64,000 nt of DNA from Aurantiacibacter rhizosphaerae (GTDB lineage: Bacteria; Pseudomonadota; Alphaproteobacteria; Sphingomonadales; Sphingomonadaceae), in NCBI RefSeq assembly GCF_009807005.1, contig NZ_WUBR01000001.1, positions 806,001-870,000 of the forward strand, in the 5' to 3' direction. Shown in pieces: positions 34,636-43,814 of this stretch. The notes below the pieces were generated by a model, which saw only the letters and a list, made by a program, of their open reading frames with translations, did not search any database and was not told the DNA's origin. Numbering within the stretch: position 1 is the first letter of the stretch; the number at the start of each line of letters is the position of its first letter. Position numbers and translations under genes: made by a program.

Positions 34636-36228
34636 TTATGCAGCCTGCGCCACATCCTCTGCCGCTTCGTTGCGGATCAGGTAATCGAAGGCGGAAAGCG
34701 CTGCGGCAGAGCCTTGGCCCATGGCCACCACGATCTGCTTGTACGGCACCGTGGTGCAATCGCCTGCGGCAAACACGCCAGGCAGATTGCTGGCGCCCTT
34801 GCTGTCGATCACGATCTCGCCATGCTTGGAAAGCTCCAACCCGCTATCGGCCAGCCATTCGGTGTTGGGCACAAGGCCGATCTGCACGAATACGCCTTCG
34901 AGTTCGACATCGTGTTCCTCGCCCGATGCGCGATCCTTGTACACAAGGCCGCCCACGCGATTGCCGTCGCCGGTAATCTCGGTCGTTTGCGCGTTCACAA
35001 GAACATCGACGTTTTTCATGGAGCGCAGCTTGTCCTGCAACACCTGATCGGCGCGCAGGGCCGTATCGAACTCCACCAGCGTCACATGGCCCACGATACC
35101 GGCAAGGTCGATCGCGGCTTCAACGCCGGAATTGCCGCCGCCGATCACGGCCACGCGCTTGCCCTTGAACAGCGGGCCATCGCAGTGCGGGCAATAGGCC
35201 ACGCCCTTGTTGCGATAATCCTGCTCTCCCGGCACGCCCAGCGCTCGCCAGCGGGCACCGGTCGACAAGATCAGGCTGCGCGCTTTCAGCACGGCGCCGT
35301 TTTCCATGTGCAATTCGTGCATGCCGCCGGGATTGCTTGCAGGCACCAGCGTCTTTGCGGTGGCAAGGTTCATCAGGTCGATAGCGTCCTGCGCCTTCAC
35401 CTGCTGTTCCAGATTGGTGGTGAGCTTGGGGCCCTCTGTATATTCAGTGCCCGGCAGGTTCTCGATACCCAGTGTATCATTCAGCTGGCCGCCAAAGCGT
35501 TCTGCCGCGATACCGGTGCGAAAGCCCTTGCGCGCGGTGTAGATGGATGCGGCAACGCCGCCGGGGCCGCCGCCCACCACCAGCACCTCGAACGGGTCCT
35601 TCGCGGAAAGTTTCTCGGCCGCCTTGTCACTGGCGCCGGTGTCGACCTTGGCCAGCACCTCTTCCAGGCTCATCTTGCCGTTGAAGAAGGGGACGCCGTT
35701 CAGGAAGGTGGCGGGCACGGCCATCACGTCGCGGCTGTCCACCTCGTCCTTGAACGTGCCGCCTTCGATCAGCGTGGCAGTGATGCGCGGATTGGTGAGC
35801 GCCATCAGGGTGAGGGCCTGCACCACGTCAGGGCAATTGTGGCAGGAAAGGGAGAAATACATCTCGAACTCGAGGTCTTCTTCCAGATCGGCGATCTGGT
35901 CGATCACGTCCTGCTCCACCTTGGGCGGGTGGCCACCGGCCCACAGCAGGGCCAGCACAAGCGAGGTGAATTCATGCCCCATCGGCAGGCCCGCAAAGCG
36001 GACCCACTTGGTGGCATCGGACGCGCGCCGTATCACGAAGCTGGGCTTGCGATCATCGGTGCCGTCGAACTGAGCCGTCACCTTGTCATGCAGGGCGGCG
36101 ATCTCTTCCAGCAGCTCTCGCGTCTGGGCGGATTTGTCATCATCGCCCAGCGAGGCGACGAGTTCGATAGGTTCGCGCAAGTTCTCAAGATAGGTCTTGA
36201 GCTGCTGCGTCATGGTAGCATCGAGCAT
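34636..36228 (-). CDS. ahpF: Alkyl hydroperoxide reductase subunit F
   Basis: FAD- and NAD(P)H-dependent reductase that recharges AhpC. It has 530 residues. The N-terminal double thioredoxin-like domain has the redox pair CHNC (about 129-132). The FAD motif [19 protein letters not shown] is near 215. The reductase CPHC is near 346 within [13 protein letters not shown], followed by the NAD-binding [17 protein letters not shown] and [17 protein letters not shown]. The ATG at 36228 is chosen because AAAGAGA precedes it and it gives AhpF length; the frame extends 41 codons upstream without support. Confidence 0.96.
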   Translation of the reverse strand: MLDATMTQQLKTYLENLREPIELVASLGDDDKSAQTRELLEEIAALHDKVTAQFDGTDDRKPSFVIRRASDATKWVRFAGLPMGHEFTSLVLALLWAGGHPPKVEQDVIDQIADLEEDLEFEMYFSLSCHNCPDVVQALTLMALTNPRITATLIEGGTFKDEVDSRDVMAVPATFLNGVPFFNGKMSLEEVLAKVDTGASDKAAEKLSAKDPFEVLVVGGGPGGVAASIYTARKGFRTGIAAERFGGQLNDTLGIENLPGTEYTEGPKLTTNLEQQVKAQDAIDLMNLATAKTLVPASNPGGMHELHMENGAVLKARSLILSTGARWRALGVPGEQDYRNKGVAYCPHCDGPLFKGKRVAVIGGGNSGVEAAIDLAGIVGHVTLVEFDTALRADQVLQDKLRSMKNVDVLVNAQTTEITGDGNRVGGLVYKDRASGEEHDVELEGVFVQIGLVPNTEWLADSGLELSKHGEIVIDSKGASNLPGVFAAGDCTTVPYKQIVVAMGQGSAAALSAFDYLIRNEAAEDVAQAA

Positions 36229-36279
36229 GATTGTCTCTTTATCGGGGGCGGAAAAAAGGGGCGAAATAGAAAAGCGATG

Positions 36280-36322
36280 GAGACCCGGAGCGGGGAGGAG
36301 GGGGGGGGCCGCCCCGGGTCTC
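36280..36322 (-). promoter_or_regulatory. Hairpin between ahpC and ahpF
   Basis: GAGACCCGG (36280-36288) and CCGGGTCTC (36314-36322) form a 9-bp stem around a very G-rich loop (nine Gs at 36300-36308, Cs in the mRNA). There is no U-run directly after it. It may protect the ahpC message or partly stop transcription so that AhpC is made in excess of AhpF. Confidence 0.45.
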
Positions 36323-36400
36323 TTCGCGACCCGACACGGCAAAGCCGTCATCGGGAAGGGCGCGGCGGCTCTAAGGGCCGCTCGCGCAATTGGTTACGGC

Positions 36401-36967
36401 TTAGATCTTGCCGACGAGGTCGAGCGAAGGAGCCAGCGTGTCGCTGCCTTCTTCCCAAGCGGCCGGGCATACCTGGCCGGGGTTTTCGCGAACGTATTGT
36501 GCGGCCTTGATCTTGCGCGTCAGTTCGTTGGCATTGCGGCCCACGCCTTCACAGGTGATTTCCATGATCTGGATCACGCCATCGGGATCGATCACGAAGG
36601 TTGCACGGTCGGCAAGGCCCATTTCCTCACGCAGCACGTTGAAGTTCTTGGCCAGCGTGTGCAGCTGGTCACCCAGGAAGGGGAACTTCAGCTTGCCGAT
36701 CTTCTCGGACGTGTCGTGCCATGCCTTGTGGCTGAAGTGCGTATCGGTGGATACGCCGTAAACTTCCACGCCCATGCCCTGCAGCATGTCGTACTTTTCG
36801 CCCATGTCTTCCAGTTCGGTGGGGCACACGAAGGTGAAGTCGGCGGGGTAGAAGAAGAACACACTCCACTTGCCCTTCAAATCTTCGTCGGTCACGTCGA
36901 AGAAGTCCTTGCCGGCCTGGAATGCGGTTGCCTTGAACGGTTTGATCTGGCTGCCAATGATACCCAT
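36401..36967 (-). CDS. ahpC: Alkyl hydroperoxide reductase subunit C (peroxiredoxin)
   Basis: Typical 2-Cys peroxiredoxin of 188 residues. The peroxidatic cysteine is in DFTFVCPTE (about residue 47) and the resolving cysteine in GQVCPAAW (about 166). It starts [16 protein letters not shown], with AAGGA 9 bases before the ATG. It precedes ahpF, its reductase, by 172 bp on the same strand with a hairpin between. Upstream repeats suggest peroxide-linked control. Confidence 0.98.
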   Translation of the reverse strand: MGIIGSQIKPFKATAFQAGKDFFDVTDEDLKGKWSVFFFYPADFTFVCPTELEDMGEKYDMLQGMGVEVYGVSTDTHFSHKAWHDTSEKIGKLKFPFLGDQLHTLAKNFNVLREEMGLADRATFVIDPDGVIQIMEITCEGVGRNANELTRKIKAAQYVRENPGQVCPAAWEEGSDTLAPSLDLVGKI

Positions 36968-37009
36968 TGCTGTAATCCTTTTTGTTTATGTGTGTCTGTG
37001 AACTCAACG

Positions 37010-37077
37010 ATCGAAATAGGGATTGTTGCGATGCGAAAAAGCGATTTTGTGCGATTGCTAACATCGAAATAATCGAT
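37010..37077 (-). promoter_or_regulatory. ahpC upstream repeats
   Basis: ATCGAAATA occurs twice, at 37010-37018 and 37063-37071. The second copy is part of a perfect 15-bp dyad, ATCGA-N5-TCGAT (37063-37077), about 100 bp before the ahpC start. Similar GATCGAA(A)TAG copies precede katG. Confidence 0.35.
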
Positions 37078-37149
37078 CACAGGCGCGCAAGTTTCCAAAA
37101 CTGCAACAGGTGTTGCGTTTTGCGCAAAGGGTGGGGCGCCAAGGGCCGC

Positions 37150-38361
37150 TCAATCGGCGGGGCGGCGCTCTCCGATATGCAGCCATTTGGCCACGCGATT
37201 GATGCTGGGCCCCTGCACCACGCTGGACACCAGCACCACGAAGAACACGACGTTGAAGATCGTGAATGCGCCCTCGATCCCGGCCACCATGGGAAAGATC
37301 GCCAATACGATGGGCACCGCGCCGCGCAGGCCCGCCCACGATACGAAAAGCATGGTGCGGGTGTCGAAACGGCGGAATGGCAGCAGGCAGCCAAACACGG
37401 CAAGCGGCCGCGCCACCAGGATCAGCACCACCGTGATGGCGATACCTTCGCCCATGATCGGCAGCAGGTTGGACGGGGTGAGCAACAGGCCAAGCGTCAG
37501 GAACATCACGACCTGCGCCAGCCACGCCAGCCCATCCTGAAACGTGCGCACGATGGGCTTTGCGGCAAAGGCGCGCGTGCCCGCATATACGCCCGCGACA
37601 TAGACGGCCAGAAAGCCGTTGCCGCCCAGCAGGCTGGCGAAACCGAAAGCCAGCAACGCCCCTGCGATCGACACGACAAAGGCCAGACCGCCCTGGCGCA
37701 GGCCCATGCGCTTCAGCCCCTCCGGCAAGGCGTAGCCTGCCACCAATCCCACCCCGGCGCCCACCAGCATCTGCTGGATGAAATCCGGCAATAGCGACAG
37801 CGGTGCAGGTGCCGCAGCGCTGGTGAAGGCCAGCAGTGCGGTGACAAGGAAGATCGCCATCGGATCGTTCGAACCCGATTCCAGCTCAAGCAGGGCGGGC
37901 ACATCGTCCTTCAGATCAAGGTCGCTCGATCGCAGGACGGAGAACACGGCCGCCGCATCGGTGGAGGCAACCACCGCGCCAAGCAGGAAGGCCTGCAGCG
38001 GCGCGAAATCCAGCAGCAAAATCCCTGCCAGCGCGACCACGCCCGCAGTGATGCCCACGCCCAGCGTGGCAAGGGCAAGCGCAGGCCCCAGCATCGGGCG
38101 CACGGCGCGCCAGTTGGTATCAAGCCCGCCGGAAAACAGGATGAAGGCAAGGCACACGATGCCCACGCCTTGCGTCAACAGGTAATCGCTGAAATCGATG
38201 CCGCCCGGCCCCTCTACGCCTGCAAGGATGCCAAGGCCCAGGAAACCAACGATGGCAGGAAACCCGATGCGCGATGTCAGCAGCCCGGCAATGACTGTCA
38301 GCGCCAGCAGCAGCCCGGTCAGCAGCATGGCAAATTCGGGGCGGTAGAGTTCCTGCAGCAT
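37150..38361 (-). CDS. CPA1-type potassium/proton antiporter, transport domain only
   Basis: A 403-residue cation/H+ antiporter of the NhaP2/CvrA type with about 12-13 helices. VASTDAAAVFSVLRS and LELESGSNDPMAIFLV hold the conserved aspartates of the ion site. NhaP2-type proteins usually continue with cytoplasmic TrkA-C and CorC-like domains to 500-580 residues; here the protein ends about 20 residues after the last helix (VAKWLHIGERRPAD), so that regulatory tail is absent. It lies downstream of the TupA-type gene on the same strand. Ion preference (K+ or Na+) is inferred from family. Confidence 0.88.
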   Translation of the reverse strand: MLQELYRPEFAMLLTGLLLALTVIAGLLTSRIGFPAIVGFLGLGILAGVEGPGGIDFSDYLLTQGVGIVCLAFILFSGGLDTNWRAVRPMLGPALALATLGVGITAGVVALAGILLLDFAPLQAFLLGAVVASTDAAAVFSVLRSSDLDLKDDVPALLELESGSNDPMAIFLVTALLAFTSAAAPAPLSLLPDFIQQMLVGAGVGLVAGYALPEGLKRMGLRQGGLAFVVSIAGALLAFGFASLLGGNGFLAVYVAGVYAGTRAFAAKPIVRTFQDGLAWLAQVVMFLTLGLLLTPSNLLPIMGEGIAITVVLILVARPLAVFGCLLPFRRFDTRTMLFVSWAGLRGAVPIVLAIFPMVAGIEGAFTIFNVVFFVVLVSSVVQGPSINRVAKWLHIGERRPAD

Positions 38362-38446
38362 GACTCAGCAGCGGGTAGGTGGCGAAATCTGTCTTGCCAA
38401 GCCCGTCAGACACATTGTGAGCGGGAAGGCGTTTCCGGTCCGCCAG

Positions 38447-39331
38447 CTAAATGCCAGTAGCAGGAATGGCCCCAGTACCAGAGGTGATCGGTTCGCCCGT
38501 CTCTCCCCGTGCGGCAAGCCAGTGTTCGCCGATTATCGCGTCCAGATACGGCGGATCAAACGGGTCAAGGCCGGAGCCTGGATAAAATGTGACTTCACCG
38601 AATTTGGGCGCACCGTCGATCTCGTAAAAATCGACCCGCGCAAAGTCGAAGCCCTTGGCCATCACTTCTGCTGCATCCATCATGGCATGAAGGCAGGCAG
38701 GCGCTGGCTGCTCGCGCTCTCCCAACATGGAGATCTGCCGCCAGCTTCTGTCATACAATATCCAGCGGTGATGGGCGGCCCGGTCCAGATGGACCTGTAC
38801 GAAAGTGGCGATGCCGCCGAAAACGTAGATCTTGTAATCCACCGGCAGCCTGCCGCGTTCTCCCAGAAAGGGCTCCACGATGTAGCCGCGCGGAATATCG
38901 CGATAGGCCCACTCGTCCAGCCACAGGCCATAGGGGCGCGCGGTCCATTGAATCGCCTTTTGGCGCGCGGCGTCCCAATCCGCTGGTTCATGGCAGACCA
39001 CGTTCTGGTTGCAGCCATGGGCGGCCTTCAGAATAAAGGGATAGGGCCAGTGCGGCTGATCCGGCAGCGTCGCGCCGGACCAGTAGGTATCGATAACCCA
39101 CTCATCGCCCAGCGCGCGGCGGACATGCGATTTCACGGCCACCTTGTTCGCCAGCATCGTCATCGCCGGATCGCGGTCCACCAGCTTGCGCTGCTGCACC
39201 AGCTCGGAAAAGCGGGTGGGATTGCGAAGATTGGGAAAGCGTCCGTGCCGCCAGGCATAGGTGAGGGCGATACGAACTTTCGAGGACGGAACCAGCCAGT
39301 GCGGCAATGCGGGAAGCGATCGTAAGTTCAT
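38447..39331 (-). CDS. TupA-like ATP-grasp family protein
   Basis: A 294-residue protein with the layout of the TupA-like ATP-grasp domain found in polysaccharide and teichuronopeptide gene sets. NPTRFSELVQQRKLVDRDP and LANKVAVKSHVRRALG form the N-terminal part, PFILKAAHGCNQNVVC the nucleotide-binding strand-loop, and YIVEPFLG, DYKIYVFGG, and FARVDFYEIDGAPKFGEVTFYPGSG the metal- and ATP-binding part. It probably ligates an amino acid or acid group to a surface sugar, but no other glycan genes flank it. The ATG at 39331 is used; the frame also has a TTG 3 bp upstream. Confidence 0.82.
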   Translation of the reverse strand: MNLRSLPALPHWLVPSSKVRIALTYAWRHGRFPNLRNPTRFSELVQQRKLVDRDPAMTMLANKVAVKSHVRRALGDEWVIDTYWSGATLPDQPHWPYPFILKAAHGCNQNVVCHEPADWDAARQKAIQWTARPYGLWLDEWAYRDIPRGYIVEPFLGERGRLPVDYKIYVFGGIATFVQVHLDRAAHHRWILYDRSWRQISMLGEREQPAPACLHAMMDAAEVMAKGFDFARVDFYEIDGAPKFGEVTFYPGSGLDPFDPPYLDAIIGEHWLAARGETGEPITSGTGAIPATGI

Positions 39332-39396
39332 CAAATGGCAGAACCGGGAATCGCGGCGCGAGTTCCCGTCGCTACTTTAACGAACCTGTCGCCGCG

Positions 39397-40467
39397 CTAT
39401 CCACATTGTGCGCGATGGAGCAATTTCTGGTCCGCCAGTACCAGCGCCATCATCGCCTCCACCACGGGCACGCCGCGAATGCCGACGCAAGGGTCATGAC
39501 GGCCCTTGGTCTGTATCTGCGTCGCCTCGCCCTCGCTGGTGATCGTGTCTACGGGCGTGAGGATCGAACTAGTCGGCTTGAATGCCACGCGGCAGGTGAC
39601 GGGCTGCCCGGTGGAGATACCGCCCGCAATGCCGCCCGCATGGTTCGCCTCGAACGCCACGCCGCCGTCCGCGCCGGGGCGCATGGGATCGGCATTGGTC
39701 TCGCCCGTGTTGGTGACAGCGGCAAAGCCATCGCCGATTTCCACGCCCTTGGTGGCGTTGATCGTCATCATGGCGGCGGCCAGTTCGCTATCGAGCTTGG
39801 CATAGATGGGCGCGCCCCAGCCTGCGGGTACACCCTCTGCCTGCGCCGTCACCAACGCGCCGAGGGAGGAGCCGGACTTGCGGGCACCATCCACCAGATC
39901 CTCCCACCGGGATACCGTTTCGGCATCGGGGCAGAAGAAGGGGTTGGTGCGGATCGTGGCCTTGTCGAACCGGTCGTAATCCATGGCCACATCGCCGATC
40001 TGCTCGACCCAGGCGGTGATTTCGACTTCGGGGATGACCTTTCGCGCAATCGCGCCGGACGCGACACGCGCCGCCGTTTCGCGCGCGCTGGAACGCCCGC
40101 CGCCGCGATAGTCGCGAAAGCCGTATTTCGCGTCATAGGTGTAATCGGCATGGCCGGGGCGGTATGCCTTGGCGACCTCCGAGTAATCTTTCGACCTTTG
40201 ATCGGTATTCTCGATCATCAGGCTGATCGGCGTGCCGGTGGTGCGTCCTTCGAAGACGCCCGAAAGGATGCGAACCTCATCCGCCTCCCGCCGCTGCGTG
40301 GTGTATTTGGACTGGCCGGGCTTGCGCGCATCCATGAAGGGCTGAATATCGCTTTCGGTCAGATTGATGCCCGGCGGGCACCCGTCCACCACTACGCCCA
40401 AGGCGGGGCCGTGGCTTTCACCCCAGGTCGTAAAGCGAAAAACGCGTCCGAATGTATTCCAGCTCAT
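39397..40467 (-). CDS. aroC: Chorismate synthase
   Basis: Last enzyme of the shikimate pathway: EPSP to chorismate using reduced FMN. The 356 residues show [13 protein letters not shown], the motif [34 protein letters not shown] (read as overlapping parts [12 protein letters not shown] and [12 protein letters not shown]), and [11 protein letters not shown]. The ATG at 40467 ([12 protein letters not shown]) matches the family N-terminus; the open frame upstream does not. It heads the leftward group aroC, TupA-like, antiporter. Confidence 0.97.
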   Translation of the reverse strand: MSWNTFGRVFRFTTWGESHGPALGVVVDGCPPGINLTESDIQPFMDARKPGQSKYTTQRREADEVRILSGVFEGRTTGTPISLMIENTDQRSKDYSEVAKAYRPGHADYTYDAKYGFRDYRGGGRSSARETAARVASGAIARKVIPEVEITAWVEQIGDVAMDYDRFDKATIRTNPFFCPDAETVSRWEDLVDGARKSGSSLGALVTAQAEGVPAGWGAPIYAKLDSELAAAMMTINATKGVEIGDGFAAVTNTGETNADPMRPGADGGVAFEANHAGGIAGGISTGQPVTCRVAFKPTSSILTPVDTITSEGEATQIQTKGRHDPCVGIRGVPVVEAMMALVLADQKLLHRAQCG

Positions 40468-40555
40468 GCGCGCAGCCTTTGCGCGAAACTTGCGGCCATG
40501 TCGAGTAGGGCGCGCCTTTCCTACTTTCGACCCTGCGGCCAATATGGTGGCATGA

Positions 40556-40647
40556 TGACACTTGCGCGCAGCCTGGCTGACACTTCACCGCACAACGTCA
40601 CGCTTTTTGCGCGCAAGGTGACAGTTTGGCAGCGCCGCGTCACACTT
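40556..40647. repeat. Five helically phased 8-bp direct repeats upstream of ruvA
   Basis: TGACACTT at 40556 and 40578, TCACGCTT at 40598, TGACAGTT at 40619 and TCACACTT at 40640. The steps are 22, 20, 21 and 21 bp, about two helical turns each, so all copies face one side of the DNA. GC-rich GCGCGC/GGCGC blocks alternate with them. A weaker copy (GGACACTG, 40665) may extend the array. It lies between the divergent aroC and ruvA genes. Confidence 0.6.
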
Positions 40648-40759
40648 CGGCGCTTTTTGGCGCAGGACACTGTTCCATGTGTTCCACATTAGCGCCGCCC
40701 TTGCGGACAAATCGCGGTTTGCACTGGCTTTCGGCGCGCAGGGGAGGCAGGAACAAACC

Positions 40760-41365
40760 ATGATTGCAAAGCTATCGGGCAGGCTGGACGAAACCGGCGA
40801 AGACTGGGCCATCGTCGATGTGCAGGGCGTGGGCTATCTGGTCCATTGCTCCACCAAGACTTTGACGGCGCTGGGCGCGGTAGGCGATGCCTGCACCATC
40901 CACACCGACCTTCAGGTGAGTGAGAACGACATGCGCCTGCTGGGCTTTGCCGAAAGCGCAGAGCGTGACTGGTTCCGCCTGCTGACGGGCGTGCAGGGCG
41001 TGGGGTCCAAGGTGGCGCTGGCGATCCTCTCGGCGCTTTCCACCGGCGAACTGCGCGATGCCTGCGCGGCTGGCGATGCCGCCAGCGTGGCGCGGGCAAA
41101 CGGGGTGGGGCCGAAGCTGGCGGGCCGCATCGTGAACGAATTGAAGGACAAGGCAGGCGCCATGCCCGGCGCGGCTGGCGGAGTGGGCGGTGGCACCGTG
41201 ATGCCCGCAGGCGGGGCGAGCGCCGATGCGGTGAGCGCCTTGCAGAACCTCGGCTTCAAGCCCGCCGTGGCAGCACAGGCCGTCGCCCGCGCACAGGAAG
41301 AACTGGGCGAGGGCGCCGCGGAAGGCGATCTCATCCGCGTGGCGCTGAAGAAGGCGGCAGGTTAG
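40760..41365 (+). CDS. ruvA: Holliday junction DNA helicase subunit RuvA
   Basis: Binds four-way junctions and loads the RuvB motor. The 201 residues begin MIAKLSGRLDETGEDWAIVDVQGVGYLVHCS (OB-fold); two helix-hairpin-helix motifs follow (LLTGVQGVGSKVALAIL and ANGVGPKLAGRIV); a glycine/alanine-rich flexible linker leads to domain III (ALQNLGFKPAVAAQAVARAQ). CAGGAAC precedes the ATG at 40760. ruvC is not adjacent upstream; two unrelated genes separate ruvA from ruvB. Confidence 0.97.
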   Translation: MIAKLSGRLDETGEDWAIVDVQGVGYLVHCSTKTLTALGAVGDACTIHTDLQVSENDMRLLGFAESAERDWFRLLTGVQGVGSKVALAILSALSTGELRDACAAGDAASVARANGVGPKLAGRIVNELKDKAGAMPGAAGGVGGGTVMPAGGASADAVSALQNLGFKPAVAAQAVARAQEELGEGAAEGDLIRVALKKAAG

Positions 41366-41376
41366 GAGAACTGACG

Positions 41377-41922
41377 ATGAAGACGATGCTTTGCCTGATC
41401 GCCGCCAGCCTGCTGGCCGCTCCTGCCGCCGCGCAGGATAGGTCCACCTTCACCACCGGCCCCGTGTTCGAGGATTTCGGCCCCCATGCGCAGGTGGAGC
41501 AGACGCAGCCGCTGCCCGCCGATCTTGCCCTGCGCCACAGCTTCGATGTCGCCGCCGCTGCAGAGGATGGCCGCTTCAACCGCGGCTTCGAAAGCGCGGC
41601 GCGCTTCATCAACATGCATAGCGCCAATGGCGTGAACCCTGATCGGATCGACGTCGCCTTGGTGGTCCACGGACGAGCGGTGCAGGACTTGCTAACCGAC
41701 GAAGCATGGGCCGCACGCGATTTGGAGGGCGATGCAAACCCCGGCGGCGACCACGTGCGCGCAATGCTGGACGCTGGCGTCCGCTTCATCGTCTGCGGCC
41801 AGAGCGCGACCGGGCTAGGGGTGGCGAACGAAGATCTGATCCCCGGCGTGGAAATGGCGCTTTCCGCGATGACCGCGCATGCGCTGCTGCAGCAGCAGGG
41901 CTATACGGTGAACCCGTTTTGA
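41377..41922 (+). CDS. Exported DsrE-family protein
   Basis: A 181-residue protein with a signal peptide (MKTMLCLIAASLLAAPAAAQ, cleavage after AAA-Q). The mature domain has the DsrE/DsrF fold pattern: FESAARFINMHSANGVNPDRIDVALVVHGRAV, then VRFIVCGQSATGLGV with the single conserved cysteine, and a C-terminal helix. Periplasmic DsrE proteins are thought to handle sulfur or thiol groups, without proven substrates. GGAGAA lies 6 bases before the ATG; it starts 11 bp after ruvA, so it is in the ruv operon. Confidence 0.85.
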   Translation: MKTMLCLIAASLLAAPAAAQDRSTFTTGPVFEDFGPHAQVEQTQPLPADLALRHSFDVAAAAEDGRFNRGFESAARFINMHSANGVNPDRIDVALVVHGRAVQDLLTDEAWAARDLEGDANPGGDHVRAMLDAGVRFIVCGQSATGLGVANEDLIPGVEMALSAMTAHALLQQQGYTVNPF

Positions 41923-41957
41923 CGGAGGCAGAAATTGGACCCGGATATTGTGTTCTC

Positions 41958-42545
41958 ATGGAAGAATTGAAGGCGCGCGTGAACACTATCGATGAAATCG
42001 TAGGTGGTATACGCCGCCCAAAGGATGCGAAGGACGAGCGGCACAATCACTTCCTCTTCGAAGGACTTTATCTCCACTTACGTAAAGTCTGCGAACTCAT
42101 AGCGCTCTCGATGTTGCTGGTTCACAGGATGGATGGATCGGCAAACGCAGGCAGGTTGCTAAAGGAATGGAGAGCGGACCGCCTAATCGACGAACTAACG
42201 CGCATGAACCCCATCGGATTTCCAAAACGAATCGACAGGGTGGATGCGCTCCCGGGCACAACTCATGAGGTTAACGAAAATCCACCATTATTCACCGCTA
42301 AAGAAATCAAAGCTCTATATCATCGATGCGGGGACCTCATGCACGTCGGCAGTTTGAGAAGCGTATTGAACAACCGGATTCGCGAACTAAACCAATTCGA
42401 AGTCCAAGAATGGGTCGCAAAATTTAAAACTGGCTTGGCTAATCACATGATTGTGATCCCTAGCACAAAAATGTCGCTCATCGTTGTGATGGAAGATACG
42501 CAAACGAAAAGAGTGTCTTGCCAGTTCGCCAAATTCGCAGAATGA
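41958..42545 (+). CDS. AT-richer orphan gene coupled to ruvB, unknown function
   Basis: A 195-residue soluble protein with no family I can name. It is mostly helical: [20 protein letters not shown], then [21 protein letters not shown] and a Tyr-His-Arg-Cys-Gly-Asp-Leu-Met-His segment ([12 protein letters not shown]) before a final strand-rich stretch ([16 protein letters not shown]). The helix pair and late histidine faintly recall HEPN-like proteins; this is not established. By hand count 262 of 540 bases (42001-42540) are G or C, about 49 percent, against 72 percent in one 60-base ruvB sample. ATG at 41958 is used; TTG at 41919 is an alternative. The stop overlaps the ruvB ATG (ATGA). It looks acquired. 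Confidence 0.75.
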   Translation: MEELKARVNTIDEIVGGIRRPKDAKDERHNHFLFEGLYLHLRKVCELIALSMLLVHRMDGSANAGRLLKEWRADRLIDELTRMNPIGFPKRIDRVDALPGTTHEVNENPPLFTAKEIKALYHRCGDLMHVGSLRSVLNNRIRELNQFEVQEWVAKFKTGLANHMIVIPSTKMSLIVVMEDTQTKRVSCQFAKFAE

Positions 42546-43579
42546 CCGACCAACCCATCCACTCCCCTGACCGCCAGCCGGAAGACCCGGACGCGGCGCT
42601 GCGTCCGAAGTCGCTCACCGAGTTCGTCGGGCAGGAGGCCGCGCGCGATAACCTGCGCGTGTTTATCGAGGCCGCAAAAGGTCGCGGCGAGGCGATGGAT
42701 CATGTGCTGTTCTTCGGCCCGCCCGGCCTCGGCAAGACCACGCTGGCGCAGATCGTGGCGAAGGAACTGGGCGTCGGTTTCCGCGCCACCAGCGGTCCGG
42801 TGATCGCCAAAGCGGGTGACCTTGCAGCGCTGCTGACCAATCTTGAACCCAATGACGTGCTCTTCATCGACGAGATCCACCGCCTCAATCCGGTGGTGGA
42901 GGAGGTGCTCTACCCTGCGATGGAGGACCGCGCGCTCGACATCATTATTGGAGAGGGACCGTCGGCGCGCAGCGTGCGGATCGACCTGCCGCCCTTCACC
43001 CTGGTGGGCGCGACCACGCGGCAGGGGCTGCTTACCACGCCCTTGCGCGATCGCTTCGGCATCCCCGTGCGGCTGGTGTTCTATACCGAGGATGAGCTGA
43101 TGCGCGTGGTGAAGCGCGGGGCCAATCTGCTGGGCATGGATATAGATGCCACCGGCGCGCGCGAAATTGCGCGGCGTTCGCGCGGCACGCCGCGCGTGGC
43201 GGGCCGCCTGATGCGCCGCGTGCGCGATTTTGCGCAGGTGAAGGGCGCCAGCACCGTCACCGCGACCATTGCTGACGAGGCGCTGACCAGGCTGGAGATC
43301 GACAATCTCGGCCTCGATGCGATGGATCGCCGCTATCTCACCATGATCGCCACCACTTATAAAGGCGGCCCCGTGGGCGTGGAGACATTGGCCGCGGGCC
43401 TCTCCGAACCGCGCGACACGGTGGAGGAGGTGATCGAGCCTTACCTCATCCAGCTTGGCCTGCTGGCCCGCACAGCAAGGGGGCGCTGCCTGAACGATGG
43501 CGGCTGGGCGCATCTTGGCATGTCGCCACCCGAATCGGGCCGCGCGCAGCAAGGCGGGTTGTTTGAGGACGATGGCTGA
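42542..43579 (+). CDS. ruvB: Holliday junction branch-migration ATPase RuvB
   Basis: Hexameric AAA+ motor of the RuvABC resolvasome. The 345 residues contain [12 protein letters not shown], Walker [13 protein letters not shown], Walker [15 protein letters not shown]-type [18 protein letters not shown], sensor 1 [10 protein letters not shown], the arginine finger in PLRDRFGI, and a C-terminal winged helix ([16 protein letters not shown]). It has no good Shine-Dalgarno; the ATG at 42542 overlaps the preceding stop, so its translation probably depends on the orphan gene upstream. Confidence 0.98.
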   Translation: MTDQPIHSPDRQPEDPDAALRPKSLTEFVGQEAARDNLRVFIEAAKGRGEAMDHVLFFGPPGLGKTTLAQIVAKELGVGFRATSGPVIAKAGDLAALLTNLEPNDVLFIDEIHRLNPVVEEVLYPAMEDRALDIIIGEGPSARSVRIDLPPFTLVGATTRQGLLTTPLRDRFGIPVRLVFYTEDELMRVVKRGANLLGMDIDATGAREIARRSRGTPRVAGRLMRRVRDFAQVKGASTVTATIADEALTRLEIDNLGLDAMDRRYLTMIATTYKGGPVGVETLAAGLSEPRDTVEEVIEPYLIQLGLLARTARGRCLNDGGWAHLGMSPPESGRAQQGGLFEDDG

Positions 43580-43729
43580 GGCTTGCGGTTAACCCGATGG
43601 TAGGCCTGATGCCGCCCGTTTCGGTTCCAATCTGGGACACAGTGAAGCGGAGGCCCAAAAAAACGCACTAAACCGGGCTTCGAGTGATCGAATCCATGGT
43701 TAAGGTGATTGCGAAGTAAGGTTTTGCAG

Positions 43730-43812
43730 GTCTCTGTGACAGCAACCGGAAAAGGCGAAACGTGCCACAAGGGCGCCCGCAACCATCCTCCGGCCAAGCT
43801 GAGAGAGATTTA
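43730..43812 (+). promoter_or_regulatory. Foldable leader of the PEP-CTERM gene
   Basis: CTCT (43732-43735) and CAGC (43740-43743) can pair with AGAG and GCTG just before the start codon (from 43798), which would bury the GAGAGAG ribosome-binding site. Inside, CCGGA (43746-43750) pairs with TCCGG (43789-43793) and GGCG with CGCC. The loops contain GAAACG and CCGCAACC. The overall shape suggests a cis-acting RNA. No known riboswitch class fits fully. Confidence 0.4.
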
Positions 43813-43814
43813 CC

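Noticed and set aside
36300-36308. G-quadruplex at the G9 run
   Set aside because: One long G run with only short neighbouring G tracts, already inside a stable hairpin; evidence is insufficient.
40672-40686. Alphaproteobacterial LexA box before ruvA
   Set aside because: GTTC-N5-GTTC is present, but the known box is GTTC-N7-GTTC; the spacing is wrong.
40552-40692. 46-residue ORF with heptad-like VTLFARK / VTVWQRR / VTLRRFL units
   Set aside because: It arises from the phased DNA repeats; the first repeat steps (22 and 20 bp) break the reading frame, and there is no good ribosome-binding site.
43730-43812. c-di-GMP-I (GEMM) riboswitch before the PEP-CTERM gene
   Set aside because: Part of the core resembles the class (GGC-GAAAC, CCGCAACC, TCCGGCC-AA), but the second hairpin with its conserved GGUAGG/GGGUUACC half has no room before the start codon.
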